Assembly (NCBI GenBank): GCA_031308135.1
Contig: JAHLJT010008756.1
Coordinates: 61,684,817-61,748,816 of the forward strand
Origin: Acheta domesticus
Taxonomy: Eukaryota; Arthropoda; Insecta; Orthoptera; Gryllidae
DNA: 64,000 nucleotides
Direction: 5' to 3'
Positions 46,210 through 57,489 of this stretch are shown piece after piece. The first letter of the stretch is position 1. Each line of letters begins with the position of its first letter. A program made the translations under genes and the position numbers. The notes beneath the pieces were generated by a model, which saw only the letters and a list, made by a program, of their open reading frames with translations, was not told where the DNA came from and did not search any database.

Positions 46210-46955
46210 GGAGATGGAGAAGAAGGATGAGGAGATGGAGAAGGAAGGATGAGGAGATGGAGAAGAAGGATGAGGAGATGGAGAAGAAGGATGAGGAGAT
46301 GGAGAAGAAGGATGAGGAGATGGAGAAGAAGGATGAGGAGATGGAGAAGAAGGAGGATGAGATGGAGAAGAAGGAGGATGAGATGGAGAAGGAGGAGGAG
46401 GATGAGATGGAGAAGGAGGAAGAGATGGAGGAGGATGAGGAGATGGAGGAGGAGGAGGAGGAGATGGAGAAGAAGGATGAGGAGATGGAGAAGAAGGATG
46501 AGGAGATGGAGAAGAAGGATGAGGAGATGGAGAAGAAGGATGAGGAGATGGAGAAGAAGGATGAGGAGATGGAGAAGAAGGATGAGGAGATGGAGAAGGA
46601 AGGATGAGGAGATGGAGAAGAAGGATGAGGAGATGGAGAAGGAAGGATGAGGAGATGGAGAAGGAAGGATGAGGAGATGGAGAAGAAGGATGAGGAGATG
46701 GAGAAGAAGGATGAGAGATGGAGAAGAAGGATGAGGAGATGGAGAAGAAGGATGAGGAGATGGAGAAGAAGGATGAGGAGATGGAGAAGAAGGAGGATGA
46801 GATGGAGAAGAAGGAGGATGAGATGGAGAAGGAGGAGGAGGATGAGATGGAGAAGGAGGAAGAGATGGAGGAGGATGAGGAGATGGAGGAGGAGGAGGAG
46901 GAGATGGAGGAGGATGAGGAGATGGAGGAGGAAGAGGAGATGGAAGAGAAGTTAT
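43990..46955. repeat. 3-kb 21-bp minisatellite
   Basis: Roughly 140 tandem copies of GAGATGGAGAAGAAGGATGA plus G. Point variants come in runs (GAC for GAG at codon 2, AAT or GAT at codon 5, GAT for GAG at codon 6), indicating successive block expansions. The 3' 0.75 kb (46200-46955) is irregular: single-base insertions make GAAGGAAGGATGA, and GGAGGAGGAT variants appear. Almost pure purine on the plus strand. The array ends at TTATTCCTCTAATTTAAAAT, with AATAAA at about 46971. Confidence 0.95.
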
Positions 46956-46963
46956 TCCTCTAA
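46210..46963 (+). pseudogene. frameshifted continuation of the heptad ORF
   Basis: The same heptad continues, but five 1-bp insertions (near 46200, 46242, 46598, 46641 and 46662) and one 1-bp deletion (near 46712) move the MEKKDEE phase between frames, each insertion creating GGA-TGA. The last phase ends in ...EEEEEMEEKLFL and a TAA at 46961. An acidic block with MEKKEDE, MEKEEEDEM and MEEDEEMEEEEE occurs twice, at about 46341-46466 and 46783-46908, a tandem duplication of about 440 bp. If the upstream ORF is a gene, this is its decayed or alternative 3' end; assembly error in a repeat is also possible. Confidence 0.4.
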
Positions 46964-49280
46964 TTTAAAATAAAATAATATATTTAACGTGGTTACACAA
47001 ATTACCAGGTCCGGGAGCCTGTATATCTCCCAGCATAGCGGTCAATAAGCATGTATGTCTTATTCCAAACATACATCTACTCTTACAGATAGCTGCAGCT
47101 CGTTTTACAATGATATTCATCAAGACACAGCTTTACATACAAATATCTAATCAATCAGTGAAGTTTGCACACCAAGCATTGAGATATAAGAAATTAATCT
47201 TCATTAAAATAAATGCATGTAACTAATCAATGTTCATCGTTCTGTAACTTATTCGGCAAAGCAGTGCCGAAGCTACCTGCGAGGTAGTGATGGTTCCGGG
47301 AAGTGCAGAAATTGACAGTTGGTGATTAACAGAGACAAAATACAACTACTCGTTAAATGCAGAACAGATTGCGTCATTAACGAGGAAGAATAATGTTTTA
47401 CTCGTATGTTGCAATGTCATTCAATGTTAACCTGTAACATATAATTAAAAAATATTCCATTTATATTTAAAATTTCTCGATATTGTATCGAACAACACTG
47501 ATAATTAATATTAACATAGAAAGTCAATGATACGCTACTTAAAAGGCTTAAAATATTTCATAACAAGAATTAACTGTCATTGCAATACAGATTATAGAAA
47601 ACGTACATTGAAGATTTAAATTCTGAAAATCAGAAAATTTTCCATGGCGGAATACAATGGGATCGTCAGTTCCGCGGGGCAAGGACGATATATTTACTCT
47701 GATTATATCATAGTGTAGGGTTTTCTGTTTACACCAGTAAAATATAATCAGCTAAAACAAACATTATACAAAACAAACATGAAAATATTAAAACAGAACT
47801 CACTTACAACGGAGCGATGTGAATTACATTACCAAAAACAGGTCAACAAAGCATTCCACTAACCACACAGGAAGTAGGGCACGACATAAGTATTCAGGAT
47901 TTCCAAAATTTAGAACAGCTTACTTTCACCAAAATAAAAATCGGTTTTCGAATTGTGAATAGCGAAGTTTAGTAAAAGCTTACTTTTAATCTAAGGATTT
48001 TAAGCGGTTATTAATTTTTCTTATTTTCTGCATCAACGTTTTTTTCTTAACTTGGTACGAAAAGGTCAAAACTTCAGTTCTGGGTAACACATTTTGATTC
48101 GCAAGGTTTTTGTTACAATAAATGAATTACCATAGTTTTCTTTATTTTACAACACAATATCTTCAAATGAAAATGTTTCCATTCAGTTGCAGTCTTAAGA
48201 ATACACCAATCGTTTCAGAAAATGGGCATCCCCGGTCTCAGTTATCCTTTCTCTCCAGATAAAGAGTTATTGACCGTCTCTTCTTTTGCTAGGAGCAGCT
48301 GTGATGAACTTTAAAGGAAAAGTGCCGAGGCACCTCGCTTGCTGGCTCAAAACACTCAAAATAATACTTCCAAAATTTTAAAATCGCGTGTGCTTCCATA
48401 TTTGTAAAGCCATTTTGCCTACACTAGTGCGTGCGTTTCATCTTTGAATGCATCACCCCTACGTTTGAAATGGACCAACGAAAAAAGTTAAGACGCAGAA
48501 GCTGAGGCTCACTCTCTCATTCAGGTCACGAGAGCATTACATACAGCTCTGAGCGTTCTCATATTTCCCTCATTCAGTCCTGAAGTATGCACTGTGTCTG
48601 GCTACCTTCCAGACGCACCGTCATCACTGCTAACTACATCTAAGAGGCACCACTCCATTTATGATTTTCGACTTCGGATAGAATATAAGCCTCAAGTAAA
48701 TCTTGTTAGCATCGACACTTATCAGCCTCATCGTAAGAAATGTTGTCCTTTCTCAGAAAATATTTACACAAAAGAATGAATCAAAGAGTAACACTTACGT
48801 AATACTGTATCCCTTCTATGAAACTAATGGAAATAATTTCACTAACTTTCGAAAGTATTCCCTCTATTCCCTTTATAAATACGAAGATGAATCCTTTCAA
48901 CATAATTTAAGTAGTAGCCAAATAAATCTTAGTTTTACAGATGTCATGTTTAAATAGAAGTCTTCATTTGGGTTTTGTGACGAAAAATACAATTATTTTG
49001 GAGGGTTTTCTCTGACACGAAATCACTATCGGTTGCTGGCTACGGTAATGGCGTACATTTTAAAATAAAGATTTTGAATGAATGCTATACACCCCATTAC
49101 AGTCTTAAGTAACAACTCCATTGCACTCACTTCTAGAAGCCCAAGGAAACTTTTGTTGTTTTTTTTCGCATCTGGAATGTACGTGAATTTGCAATGTGAA
49201 TTGATGTATGATTTTTTGATGCCATAGTTATCACCACAGTCGGATTTTCTAGCTCAGTATGTCATATTTAATTTAAAAGC
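46964..49280. other. AT-rich DNA, nothing recognised
   Basis: 2.3 kb of AT-rich DNA. AATAAA at about 46971 just after the heptad array could be a poly(A) signal. No other feature. Confidence 0.45.
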
Positions 49281-49630
49281 TGTGAGTGCGGGAAAGAGGA
49301 TCAAGAAATGTAGTTGGCACCTTTTCTTTTCGCTTCGCACGCCTACGCTACAGGCTGCACATCAGAGAGCAGGCAGGCAACGCGAACCCAAGTGGAGTAC
49401 GCTCCTACCACCAGGAGCACACATTGGGCGGACGCGGCCGTCGGCAGAGCGGCCAACAAATGCCAACGGAACACTGGCGCGCCTGTTACCAGCCATCTGT
49501 CGCTGCGCAGAAGGCCAATGCGCGAAACGGACGCACTCAGAGCAGCGCTGCCCCCGCGCAGCCCTCTCGCTAGCTTCCACCCGTCTCCCAGTCGCTGTCG
49601 GGGATTTTTGCAGACGCCCACACCACCTTA
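49280..49630. promoter_or_regulatory. CpG-rich patch
   Basis: CpG-rich with overlapping frames of up to 132 codons on both strands, none with a recognised motif. It ends where a SINE-A head begins. Confidence 0.3.
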
Positions 49631-50335
49631 GGTGGCACAGTGGACCAATGGATGTTACTGCAGTGCAGAAGCGTATCTGAGCATTGAAGCGCCCAAGGCA
49701 AACATAGAATTTGCGCCCCTGTCAGGATACTTCAAATTAAGATTGTTGTTATTTGTTTTAGCAGGTGTACTCTAAACAGCGCCCCTTGTGAGTGGCGCCC
49801 ACGGCACGTGCCATGTCTGCCATACCGTAGATATGTCTCTGCTGCAGTGCACCGGGAGTTCGAGTTCCGATGGTGACAGGATTTTCGACACTAGCTCCAT
49901 AGCGAAGTCGAGTTCAGTCCCTGTCTGGAGAAGAATTTCAGCGACCGGCAGCTCTGATTGGTAGTTTTCCGTGGTTTCTTCTATCAATACCAGGCAAATG
50001 CCGGAACAGTACATTAAAAACGGGCCACGGACCTCGCACGATCTTTCTTTCCCCTTTCTTGTCCTTTCCTCACCCCTTACTTACACACATTTCCACGTAC
50101 GTGCACTACACTACCACGCATTTTGGGAGCCCAGTCGAGAGCTTAGAGTCCCGTCTGAGGCAGTGTCTAGCTGGTAAGAGATATCTGGTTGGGGAAAACC
50201 TCGTAAACATGTATATCGGCGCCGGATCTCGCCATTCAGCGGGATATCACCATCACCGTCACCGTCACATCTCGTGATAAAGAAAACTCCACACCGTTTA
50301 CAAAACTTATGACCTTAGTAGTTGAAATACTTGGA
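49631..50335 (+). mobile_element. SINE-A copy carrying a hAT MITE
   Basis: The head GGTGGCACAGTGGACCAATG (A box) is interrupted at 49666-49841 and resumes with CACCGGGAGTTCGAGTTCCG (B box, one change). The body follows, with AATTTCAGCGACCGGCAGCT, TCTATCAATACCAGGCAAAT and GATATCTGGTTGGGGAAAAC, to the 3' region CTTATGACCTTAGTAGTTGA. Without the insert it is about 520 bp, near full length. Confidence 0.85.
49666..49841 (-). mobile_element. hAT MITE, 176 bp, in SINE-A head
   Basis: Starts CAGAAGCGTATC and ends GATATGTCTCTG, an imperfect inverted pair. It is flanked by the exact 8-bp duplication CTGCAGTG (49658-49665 and 49842-49849). The interior (GTGAGTGGCGCCCACGGCAC, GCCATGTCTGCCATACCGTA) is the reverse complement of the copy at 53516-53690. 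CAG-type ends with an 8-bp duplication define hAT. No coding capacity. Confidence 0.9.
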
Positions 50336-50720
50336 AACAAAAAGTCAGCCGCCCATTCCCCTTGTCTTTCTTTCTTTTTCTCCTCCTCTTCTTCCTCCAT
50401 TGAACTGCTCAGACGTCGGCATCCCTGTGCGGCCCAGTGTGCGTCTCCCGAACGCTGTGTTGTATTCGATACCCACGGCTGTTTCAAAGGGAATCTTCGA
50501 TTTTTGCATTGCGTCATGAAAGGAGTAGTTTCAAATAACGAATTCGAACCAGGAATCTAAGCGTGAAATGAAAATATCATTGCCATCGGTTAATATAGGT
50601 TAGGAAATCTGAGATAGTGATAGAAGAATAGAACTTGCAAATATGCCATTTGAAATATCCAAACACGAACCTTGTTCTCATTTCAAAACAAATATACATT
50701 TGTCTAGCGTTCTGTTGAAT
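50336..50720. other. spacer, nothing recognised
   Basis: Mixed composition, a short CT-rich run at 50370-50400, no gene. Confidence 0.35.
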
Positions 50721-52140
50721 AGATTTCTTGTTCGGCTTGCCGCTCCCCGCGCCATACACATCGTCGCCGGTCTACCCCTACCCCCAACAACCGTCTCCGC
50801 CCATGCCTCAGAGTCTTAACTCAGCCTTTTCTCCATTTGCACCTCCGACTTTGCGTCTTGGTCCCCCCAATCCCGCTGCCCTCGCCATACCGCAACCGTC
50901 ACTGCCAACGCGTCAATGCCTGCCCCCACCGCCTACCGCTTCTGCCTCCACTGCTGTCAACTCAAAGACCCCGCAGGGAGGAAATCATGTCCGCGGAGGC
51001 GGGCATGGTTTCTGGTGAGGAATTGCCAGTTTCTGATGAAGTGTTGCCGGAGACGGGCATGGTTTTCTGGTGAAGAGTTGACCACCCGGACCTTGAGTTT
51101 CACGGTGGCACTCATGTATTTAACCTCAAGGTGGAGGCAGTGAGTAAGCGATGCTAAGCTCTGTGTTGCCGGGTTGGTCCGGTAACCGCCCAGTTGAGCC
51201 CTTGGCGCGTCGACTTTTGGGCGGGATTGAGAGAAGGGGTTCTTCGGAATGACCCGGATCCCACATAGAAAAGTCCAGATGGGACCATAAATCCCTCTGT
51301 AAAGTCGCTTAGTTTCCGGCGGTACTAAGGTCGATAGCATAAGGGTTATTGCAGTAAGGATAACGGATGTGGACCCCTGGCCGCCCGTGCTTTAGTTCGG
51401 GTGGCCCTGTTGGGCTCTTGGCCTCGTCGTGGCAGTGGTCCGGTACTCTAGGAAAAGAGGGAGGACTAGTTCCCGACGCCCTTTGACTGGAGCATTGTTT
51501 CAACTCCGGTACCGGCCTGGAAAGCCGGTGGATCTGAGCTGGCACTGCGGCCGGAACCAGGCATTGAATGGAAAGGTTACTGAGAAGATAAAATGCGTGC
51601 TGGCGGGGCCCAGATAAAAGTACCCCGGCAGGTGGACAGAGGTTGACACCTAGATACCTAACCCCCCCTCCGTTTTGAATTCCCGCTAGTAAAAAGAAGT
51701 GCGAGGTAGGCGCTCGACAGACACATAACACTGTCCACCCTAAGACCGTCTCGTACCTTACTTCCCAGACTTCGCGAACGTCACCGCCTCGGCGTCAGAG
51801 TCTGCCTCCACCTCCACCCCGTCCCAGCGACCGCTGCCGCTGCCTCTGCCGCCCCCGCCGCCCCCGCGGTCGCCCCCGCCGTCGCCCCCGCCGCCCCCGC
51901 ACGCGCCAGTCGCGGCCTCGCACAACGGCGAGCGCGCTGCGCAACGGCAGACGGGCGCGTCGCCCCGCCACTCCACGCCCCTCCCCCGCACCGGCCGGCC
52001 GCCGTCTAAATGCGGACGCCCCGCGGCGGCGGTCAGCGCTCGCGCGGTGCCGGCCACTATTTCGGGCGGCGCTGGCGAAGGCGACTGCACATGCGTCGCA
52101 GAGCAAGGTGAGGGAGACGGTAGCGCGAGTTGCAAAGAAG
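50721..52140. other. GC-rich block, unknown
   Basis: About 1.4 kb GC-rich. 50740-51000 is C-rich; 51000-51720 has unique-looking GC-rich sequence with an internal near-duplicate (CGGGCATGGTTTCTGGTGA at about 51000 and CGGGCATGGTTTTCTGGTGA at about 51056); 51780-52080 is CpG-dense with (CCGCCCCCG)-type runs. Frames of 125-280 codons on the minus strand depend on the GC content and the next satellite. 51000-51720 could be the 5' UTR of a retroelement, but I cannot identify one. Confidence 0.3.
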
Positions 52141-52225
52141 TAGTGAATGTAGTTGGAAAGATATTCTAGGGTGGCGGTGGCAGTAGGGATGTGTCGATGA
52201 CGCAAGATGGCGTCGACGTATGCTG

Positions 52226-52576
52226 GTGAGGCTTTTAGGGACGACGGAGTGACGGCGCGACGGAGTGACGGCGCGACGGAGTGACGGCGAGACGGAGTGA
52301 CGGCGCGACGGAGTGACGGCGCGACGGAGTGACGGCGCGACGGAGTGACGGCGCGACGGAGTGACGGCGCGACGGAGTGACGGCGCGACGGAGTGACGGC
52401 GCGACGGAGTGACGGCGCGACGGAGTGACGGCGCGACGGAGTGACGGCGCGACGGAGTGACGGCGCGACGGAGTGACGGCGCGACGGAGTGACGGCGCGA
52501 CGGAGTGACGGCGCGACGGAGTGACGGCGCGACGGAGTGACGGCGCGACGGAGTGACGGCGCGACGGAGTGACGTG
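52226..52576. repeat. 16-bp satellite (GACGGAGTGACGGCGC)n
   Basis: About 21 copies of GACGGAGTGACGGCGC, nearly identical apart from one GCGAGA variant near 52287. Each unit contains an internal GACGG/TGACGG half repeat, so the 16-mer probably arose from an 8-bp dimer. As 16 is not a multiple of three, three minus-strand frames give the same 16-residue peptide cycle; these frames are not genes. Confidence 0.95.
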
Positions 52577-53159
52577 TCGAGCGACTGAGTACCGCCGGTG
52601 CGACAGCATTGGCAGCGTATATTACAAGAAGCGACACACCCGAACTTCACAGAAATCCGTATGTGAATCTCCTAAAAATGTGGTGTGCCGGTGAAATCAT
52701 TTAGCCGACATTTCCTAAGGAGAACGTACAGATGCCCAGTAAACAAGGCCAATGTGGCGAGTGAGGCTTAACCCCAGGCGCAGCGCAGCGGTGGCAGACC
52801 ACCGGAGAGGCCGCCACGCGGAAGGTGGCAGCGATCGAAATGGCAGGGGCGGAGGCGGGGGGCGGAGGCGGGGGCGGGGATGGGGCGGAGGCAGGGACGG
52901 AGGCGGGGGCGGAGGCGGGGGCGTAGCCTCGCAGCGCTGCTCGCCTTTTGGCGCCGCGCCCGTGTCCCCCCACCCCCCTCGTCCGCGAATGCCCTCCACG
53001 GAGCTTCAATTAACACCTCCCCACCAGGGACGTGGGACGGAGAACATTAGTGTCTCCGTACGTGAACTGCGATGATCATTACTCCCACGAGAGAAGTCCA
53101 TGTTATAACTTGTAAGTAGCAATTTTCCTCCCTCGCTGGAACGTGAGATCCGGTGCTGA
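52577..53159. promoter_or_regulatory. CpG island with G-quadruplex-prone tract
   Basis: 52840-52925 is built of GGCGGGGGCGGAG-type repeats with many runs of three or more G, prone to quadruplex formation. The flanks 52750-53020 are CpG-rich. No exon recognised. Confidence 0.35.
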
Positions 53160-53710
53160 ACTACACGTTCTTTTGTGGGTTTTCCTCCCTCAGTGGAGGA
53201 CTGCCCCAGTTGGAACGAGTTTTAAAGTAGATTGGTCTCCCGACATGAATGGTAATGCAGTGCAAACTAAATGAAAAGGGATGAGAGGAACATGGTACGC
53301 TGTTTGTCACCAGTTTGTTAGGGAACTACTTCGACATTTGGCAGGTGTTGATTGGCTAAACCACGTAAAACTACAGAGTAGCCGACCGGTAGAATTCTCC
53401 TCCAGATAGCGGCTGAATTCCACCTAGTCCATCCACAAAATCCACCTCCGTCGAGATTCGAACCCTAGGACCTCCCGGCCAGAGGCACTGAAGAGTCATG
53501 GGTTGACCTGAGCTCAGAGGCGTATCTACGGTATGGCAGGCATGGCACGTGCCATGGGCGCCACTCACTAAGGGCGCTATTTACAGTGTACCCGCTTGAA
53601 CAAATAACAACAACTCTCATTTGAAGCATCCTGTCGGGGGCGAAAATTCGATACTTGCCATGGGCGTCTGAATGCCTGGATACGCCTCTGCCTGAGCTAC
53701 AAGAACAGGT
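53160..53710 (-). mobile_element. SINE-A copy carrying a hAT MITE
   Basis: On the plus strand: GCCCCAGTTGGAACGAG, TGGTCTCCCGAC, CGGTAGAATTCTCCTCCAGA, GAGATTCGAACCCTAGGACC (complement of the B box) and CATGGGTTGACCTGAGCT. The hAT MITE interrupts it there, and CCTGAGCTACAAGA completes the complement of the A box (TGTAGCTCAGG). It is 3'-truncated at about 53160. Confidence 0.8.
53516..53690 (+). mobile_element. hAT MITE, 175 bp, in SINE-A A box
   Basis: CAGAGGCGTATC at the left and GATACGCCTCTG at the right are perfect 12-bp TIRs. The exact 8-bp duplication CCTGAGCT lies at 53508-53515 and 53691-53698. The interior holds the palindromic GGCACGTGCC and a GGGCGCC block, and matches 49666-49841 in reverse. 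No open frame. The perfect TIRs mark this as the younger-looking of the two copies. Confidence 0.95.
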
Positions 53711-53966
53711 GAGGAGGCCCTAGATTTGGCAACGGCTGCGTCTGAGGAGAAACGAACCCTAGAGCCTGCCAATCAGCAACGCTGCAGAAATAGCGGATGT
53801 TCGTCTCTGGGCCATTGCAGCCTGTCGAAGATCTGGGAGCGGTAGCGGTGCTGTCAACTATACCGGTTCCGCCTTGCGCGAGATCTGACCCAGAACGGCA
53901 TCATCTGCAGCCGTGGGAGTGCCGACAGTGATCGACTCGACCAGTAGAGATGGTAGGAATTTTTCC
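53711..53966. other. spacer, nothing recognised
   Basis: GC-moderate DNA without a supported feature. Confidence 0.35.
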
Positions 53967-54103
53967 AAGGCGAAGCATTACAGCAATTGACAGCAATATC
54001 GATCTCATGTGCATGCATAGTTTGAGTTTCGCATCACTTATGTGCATCTGTGTGTGCGAAGAAGATGGATATTGCAGTTGATTGCTGTACACGCTATGCA
54101 GTG
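53967..54103. mobile_element. fold-back MITE (TACAGCAAT family) copy 1
   Basis: The left arm GCATTACAGCAATTGACAGC followed by AATATCGATCT pairs with the right arm AGATGGATATTGCAGTTGAT followed by TGCTGTACACGC. A related copy lies at 60483-60600. Target duplication not clear. Confidence 0.5.
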
Positions 54104-56194
54104 GTGTTATACGAGGGCACATGCAATTATAAGGAAATTGGTAATGGAGTGTGTGAGTTGTGATGATTCACCATTAACGGTAACGATGAAGCACTGGAAG
54201 ATGAAGGGCTGGAATATTCCTACTACCTCTTCACCTTACTGAGTTATCAGAATTAATATTGTTAATTCTGATACAAAACATCAAAGATTGTTGATAGCAC
54301 ACAGTGATAAATAAAAATCGTTAATAAAAGGTGAATGGTAGACTATTGGCAGTAGGATAAGACGAAACTGGAGGAAAATAATACTGACATAGTAATGGGA
54401 AATAATGAAAATCACCAACTTGCTATTTCCTATACAAATTACTTCGCCCATTACTGATGAATGAATTTATTAACATGAAAGAAAGGAGAGTCTAATAACA
54501 AAAATGAGAAATATGACAAAGTTCTCTGTGAGGCGAAATGAATGGAAGAAGCTGTGCGTACAAGGACGCTACTAGGAGTATTTAGGGAGAGCAATAAACA
54601 TCGTGTCACATGGAATGTACTTTCGCAAAAGTTTACGTTGAATACCGAAAATAGATGTAAGCAATCTCTTGAGGATATGCAGAATGTGCCAGATCTAACT
54701 CAATCGGTGCATTATGTTGCTCGGAATTTCGGAACTAAAGGTTCAATGTACAATATTTATACAATTTATAGCCAACGAAGAGCGCCTTTAAATGAGTCAA
54801 TTAAAAGAATTGTTTTTCGACCTTTCTTCTTAAAAGTTTAAAAGTCATCCTTGTATAATTCATTACTCATAAAATGACATAAGTACTCTGAATTACTCGT
54901 TCATTTGATGTTTTATGTTGGACTTTCCTATTAATCAGTTCATTATATTCATTCTGTTCCAGGTTGAATTTCGTAATCTGTAAGCTCTTTTAATATTTCG
55001 GAGGTAAAAGTGTAATGCAAACATACGATTGGGTTCACCTGAATTTTTTTTAAAAATTGTTTATAAATATTAAATATACATTTATCTGAACCCAATACTT
55101 TAATACTATCATACCCCTTTACATCCATTTAACATACCCACTTCTCCCTTTCATTTCTCCAGAGTTTCTTTGGCTGCTAAAAGCGCCATCTAGTAGCGAA
55201 CCTTTGAAACTCGCTTATCATTTGGTGTGGCAAATTCGCTATTGTCTACGCTATTGTCACATCAGTACCTGCCCTGTAGAGGATCATTCTCGCAATAGGA
55301 TTACGGGGAAATACCATTAGTGATTGAGTAAATAGTATTCATTCCGAGCGCGTCAAGTACTATTTTCGTTAGTGCTTGTACCCTAGAGGTGGTGGGGCTC
55401 CTTCCACATTGAAACATAAGATTCCGAGCCAAATTACATGTCGGCTGACGTTTTTTTTTCTCCCCAGCGTCCTTTATAAAGAAGCACGTAAAAGTTCTTG
55501 GAAAAAAATACATTTAAATGCTTTCATGATTTGTAAATTATTTTAAATTAAATAAAACTTTTAATTTTATGAATAGAAATACAGAAAATGTAGGGTGCTA
55601 CTGTACCACCGCAGCCAACCCAATACTTTCAGGGCACAGGAACTCGCTAATAAGAATCTCCAAGAAAATCAGGTTCCCATTAGTGTACTTTGATAAGTTT
55701 TTTATCCGTCAGATTGTAGACACGGACGCTCGTGTTTAATCCAGTTAATTACAATGAACGGCGCCACTGTCACGTATGCCAAACGTGTGTGGATCCACTT
55801 ATTCCCTTGAGGCTGAAAAAGTTGCCTGGAACAAACTTTCAAGACAATGATTGGGTCGTGCAGCCCAGAACTTTAGTCTATTCACAAGAGTAAGCCAGAA
55901 TCTCACAAGACCTAGAGGGCCAAGGGCTTCCTACTTTTCAGTAGGGGGTTAAGTAAAATTACCAGAGTCTAGCATTAAAGTCTGTATCTTAATTAGCTCT
56001 TCCAAAACTTACGGCTATCACTTTTATACTCTATTAGTTAATAAACCGTCTACCTTCATTTATCCCCGACTTAACGATACTTGCTTCAAAATAAAGGAAA
56101 TAAATAGTAATTAATCTATAACTTTTTATGCATTCTGGAACTTCGGGTAGATCAATTGCTATGGTAATTAGTCCTTAAAGTATAGTGTTTTATG
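54104..56194. other. AT-rich DNA, nothing recognised
   Basis: 2.1 kb. A 99-codon plus frame at 54542-54841 has no recognised motif and is not called. No paired repeats. Confidence 0.4.
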
Positions 56195-56513
56195 TGTGGA
56201 GTTGTCCGTGTTCCTTCCCCGCTGGATCCGGCGCCGATCAATAGGTCGGACTGCGCGGGATTTAAACTCCCGACTAGGTTCTCGTCATTTGACGTGTATT
56301 AAGTAGTCTGAGGGTAGGACAAGGAAGAGGAAGGAAAGATCGCGCGCGCGGACCATGACCCGTTTGTTAGGGTACTGCTCCGGCATTCACTTGGTATTCA
56401 TCGGAGAAATGACCGATCAGAATAGCTGGTCGGTAGAATTCTTCTCCAAACAGCGGCTGATTCAGATTTAGCTACCTGGCTAGAGTAGAAAATCCTCCAC
56501 CGTTGGGACTCGA
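56195..56513 (-). mobile_element. older SINE-A copy, target of a nested SINE
   Basis: On the plus strand it shows GAGGGTAGGACAAGGAAGAG, GTTAGGGTACTGCTCCGGCA, GGTCGGTAGAATTCTTCTCC and ACCGTTGGGACTCGA. A second SINE-A interrupts it there, and the head resumes at 57006 with TTGGGACTCGAACCCTAGAC, reaching about 57050. Stronger divergence than the nested copy fits greater age. Confidence 0.75.
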
Positions 56514-57005
56514 CTGATTGATTATTAGTGATTTTGTGAGCGTCAACTACAAGGTCATTAGTCCCATAAGTGCAGTGCATGTATGCTCGGGGTTAGGCTC
56601 ACTGGATGGCAAGATCCCCACCGACCTAACGTCGGCTGGCAGGGTTTTCCACAACCAGGTATCTCCCACCAGCGGGACACCGCCCCAGTTGGGACAAGCT
56701 CTAAGATCCCGACCGGTCTCCCGGAATATGTGGTAGCGTAGTGCATGTAAGTGTGTGGAAGGGCTGTATAGGACAAGGAATGGGAAGGAAAGATCGCGCG
56801 CGATCCGTGGCCTTTTGGTTAGGGTACTACTCCCGCATTCGCTGGTATTGATAGGAGAAACCGCGGAAAACTACCGATCAGGGCAACCGGCCACTAGAAT
56901 TCTCCTCCAGACAGCGACCTCGACTTCACTTTCGAATTCGACCTCGCTTGTGACGAAAATCCTGCCACCAACAAGACTCGAACCTAGGACCTTCCGGTCA
57001 GAGGT
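56514..57005 (-). mobile_element. SINE-A nested in SINE-A, 11-bp TSD
   Basis: The copy is flanked by the 11-bp repeat TTGGGACTCGA at 56503-56513 and 57006-57016. The minus-strand 3' end is an ATCA-type tail (plus-strand TGATTGATTATTAG), and the 5' end starts at CCTCTGACCGGAAGGTCCTA, so about 40 bp including the A box are missing: a 5' truncation as expected for target-primed integration. The B box GGTTCGAGTCTT is present. Two short plus-strand frames here are coincidental. Confidence 0.9.
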
Positions 57006-57050
57006 TTGGGACTCGAACCCTAGACACTGTCGTCCCGGGTCTGGAATCTG

Positions 57051-57489
57051 AAGAGTTGCTGCAGAGACGGCGGCAATGCTCGCTCCGAGATACGCTCCTC
57101 CAGAGGAGCTCGGAAGGAGGGCGCAAACCTGCCCACGGAAAAGCATAGAGTGCAGTGCACGTGCAGGGTCCACCTGTGGGGTAACAGTTGGCAGCATAAC
57201 GACGAAGGAAGGGCGTTGCTGCGTGGCTGGTCGCCGCCAAGCTATCTGCGCTATCCGACCACCGATGCGATTAAAACGGCGATAACAAACATAACGCCAG
57301 GCTGTCCTGACTATCGGCGTCATAAGGGAATGTCGCTTATGCCACGAAGCATCATCGCACGCGGAGGCGAAATTTAAACTGAAGTTGTTCATCTTAGTCG
57401 AGTTGAGATGAGCGAATATTGAATGTCGAATATTTATATGAGAATAGTTTTTACTTTCGCGTATACGTACGTATACACGGAGTGATATA
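57051..57489. other. spacer, GC-moderate
   Basis: 57050-57380 is CpG-moderate with overlapping short frames on both strands and no recognised motif. Confidence 0.35.

Noticed and set aside
43994..46252. Arg/Trp-rich MRRWRRR frame of 752 codons in the +1 phase
   Set aside because: Shadow of the 21-bp array in another phase. It lacks any non-repeat segment, and a peptide of this composition is implausible.
52057..52650. Minus-strand SLRRAVTPSRRHSVAP repeats of up to 280 codons
   Set aside because: The 16-bp unit yields the same 16-residue cycle in all three frames, so it is a satellite by-product.
54542..54841. A 99-codon plus-strand frame
   Set aside because: No recognisable domain or repeat partner; frame length is compatible with chance in 64 kb.
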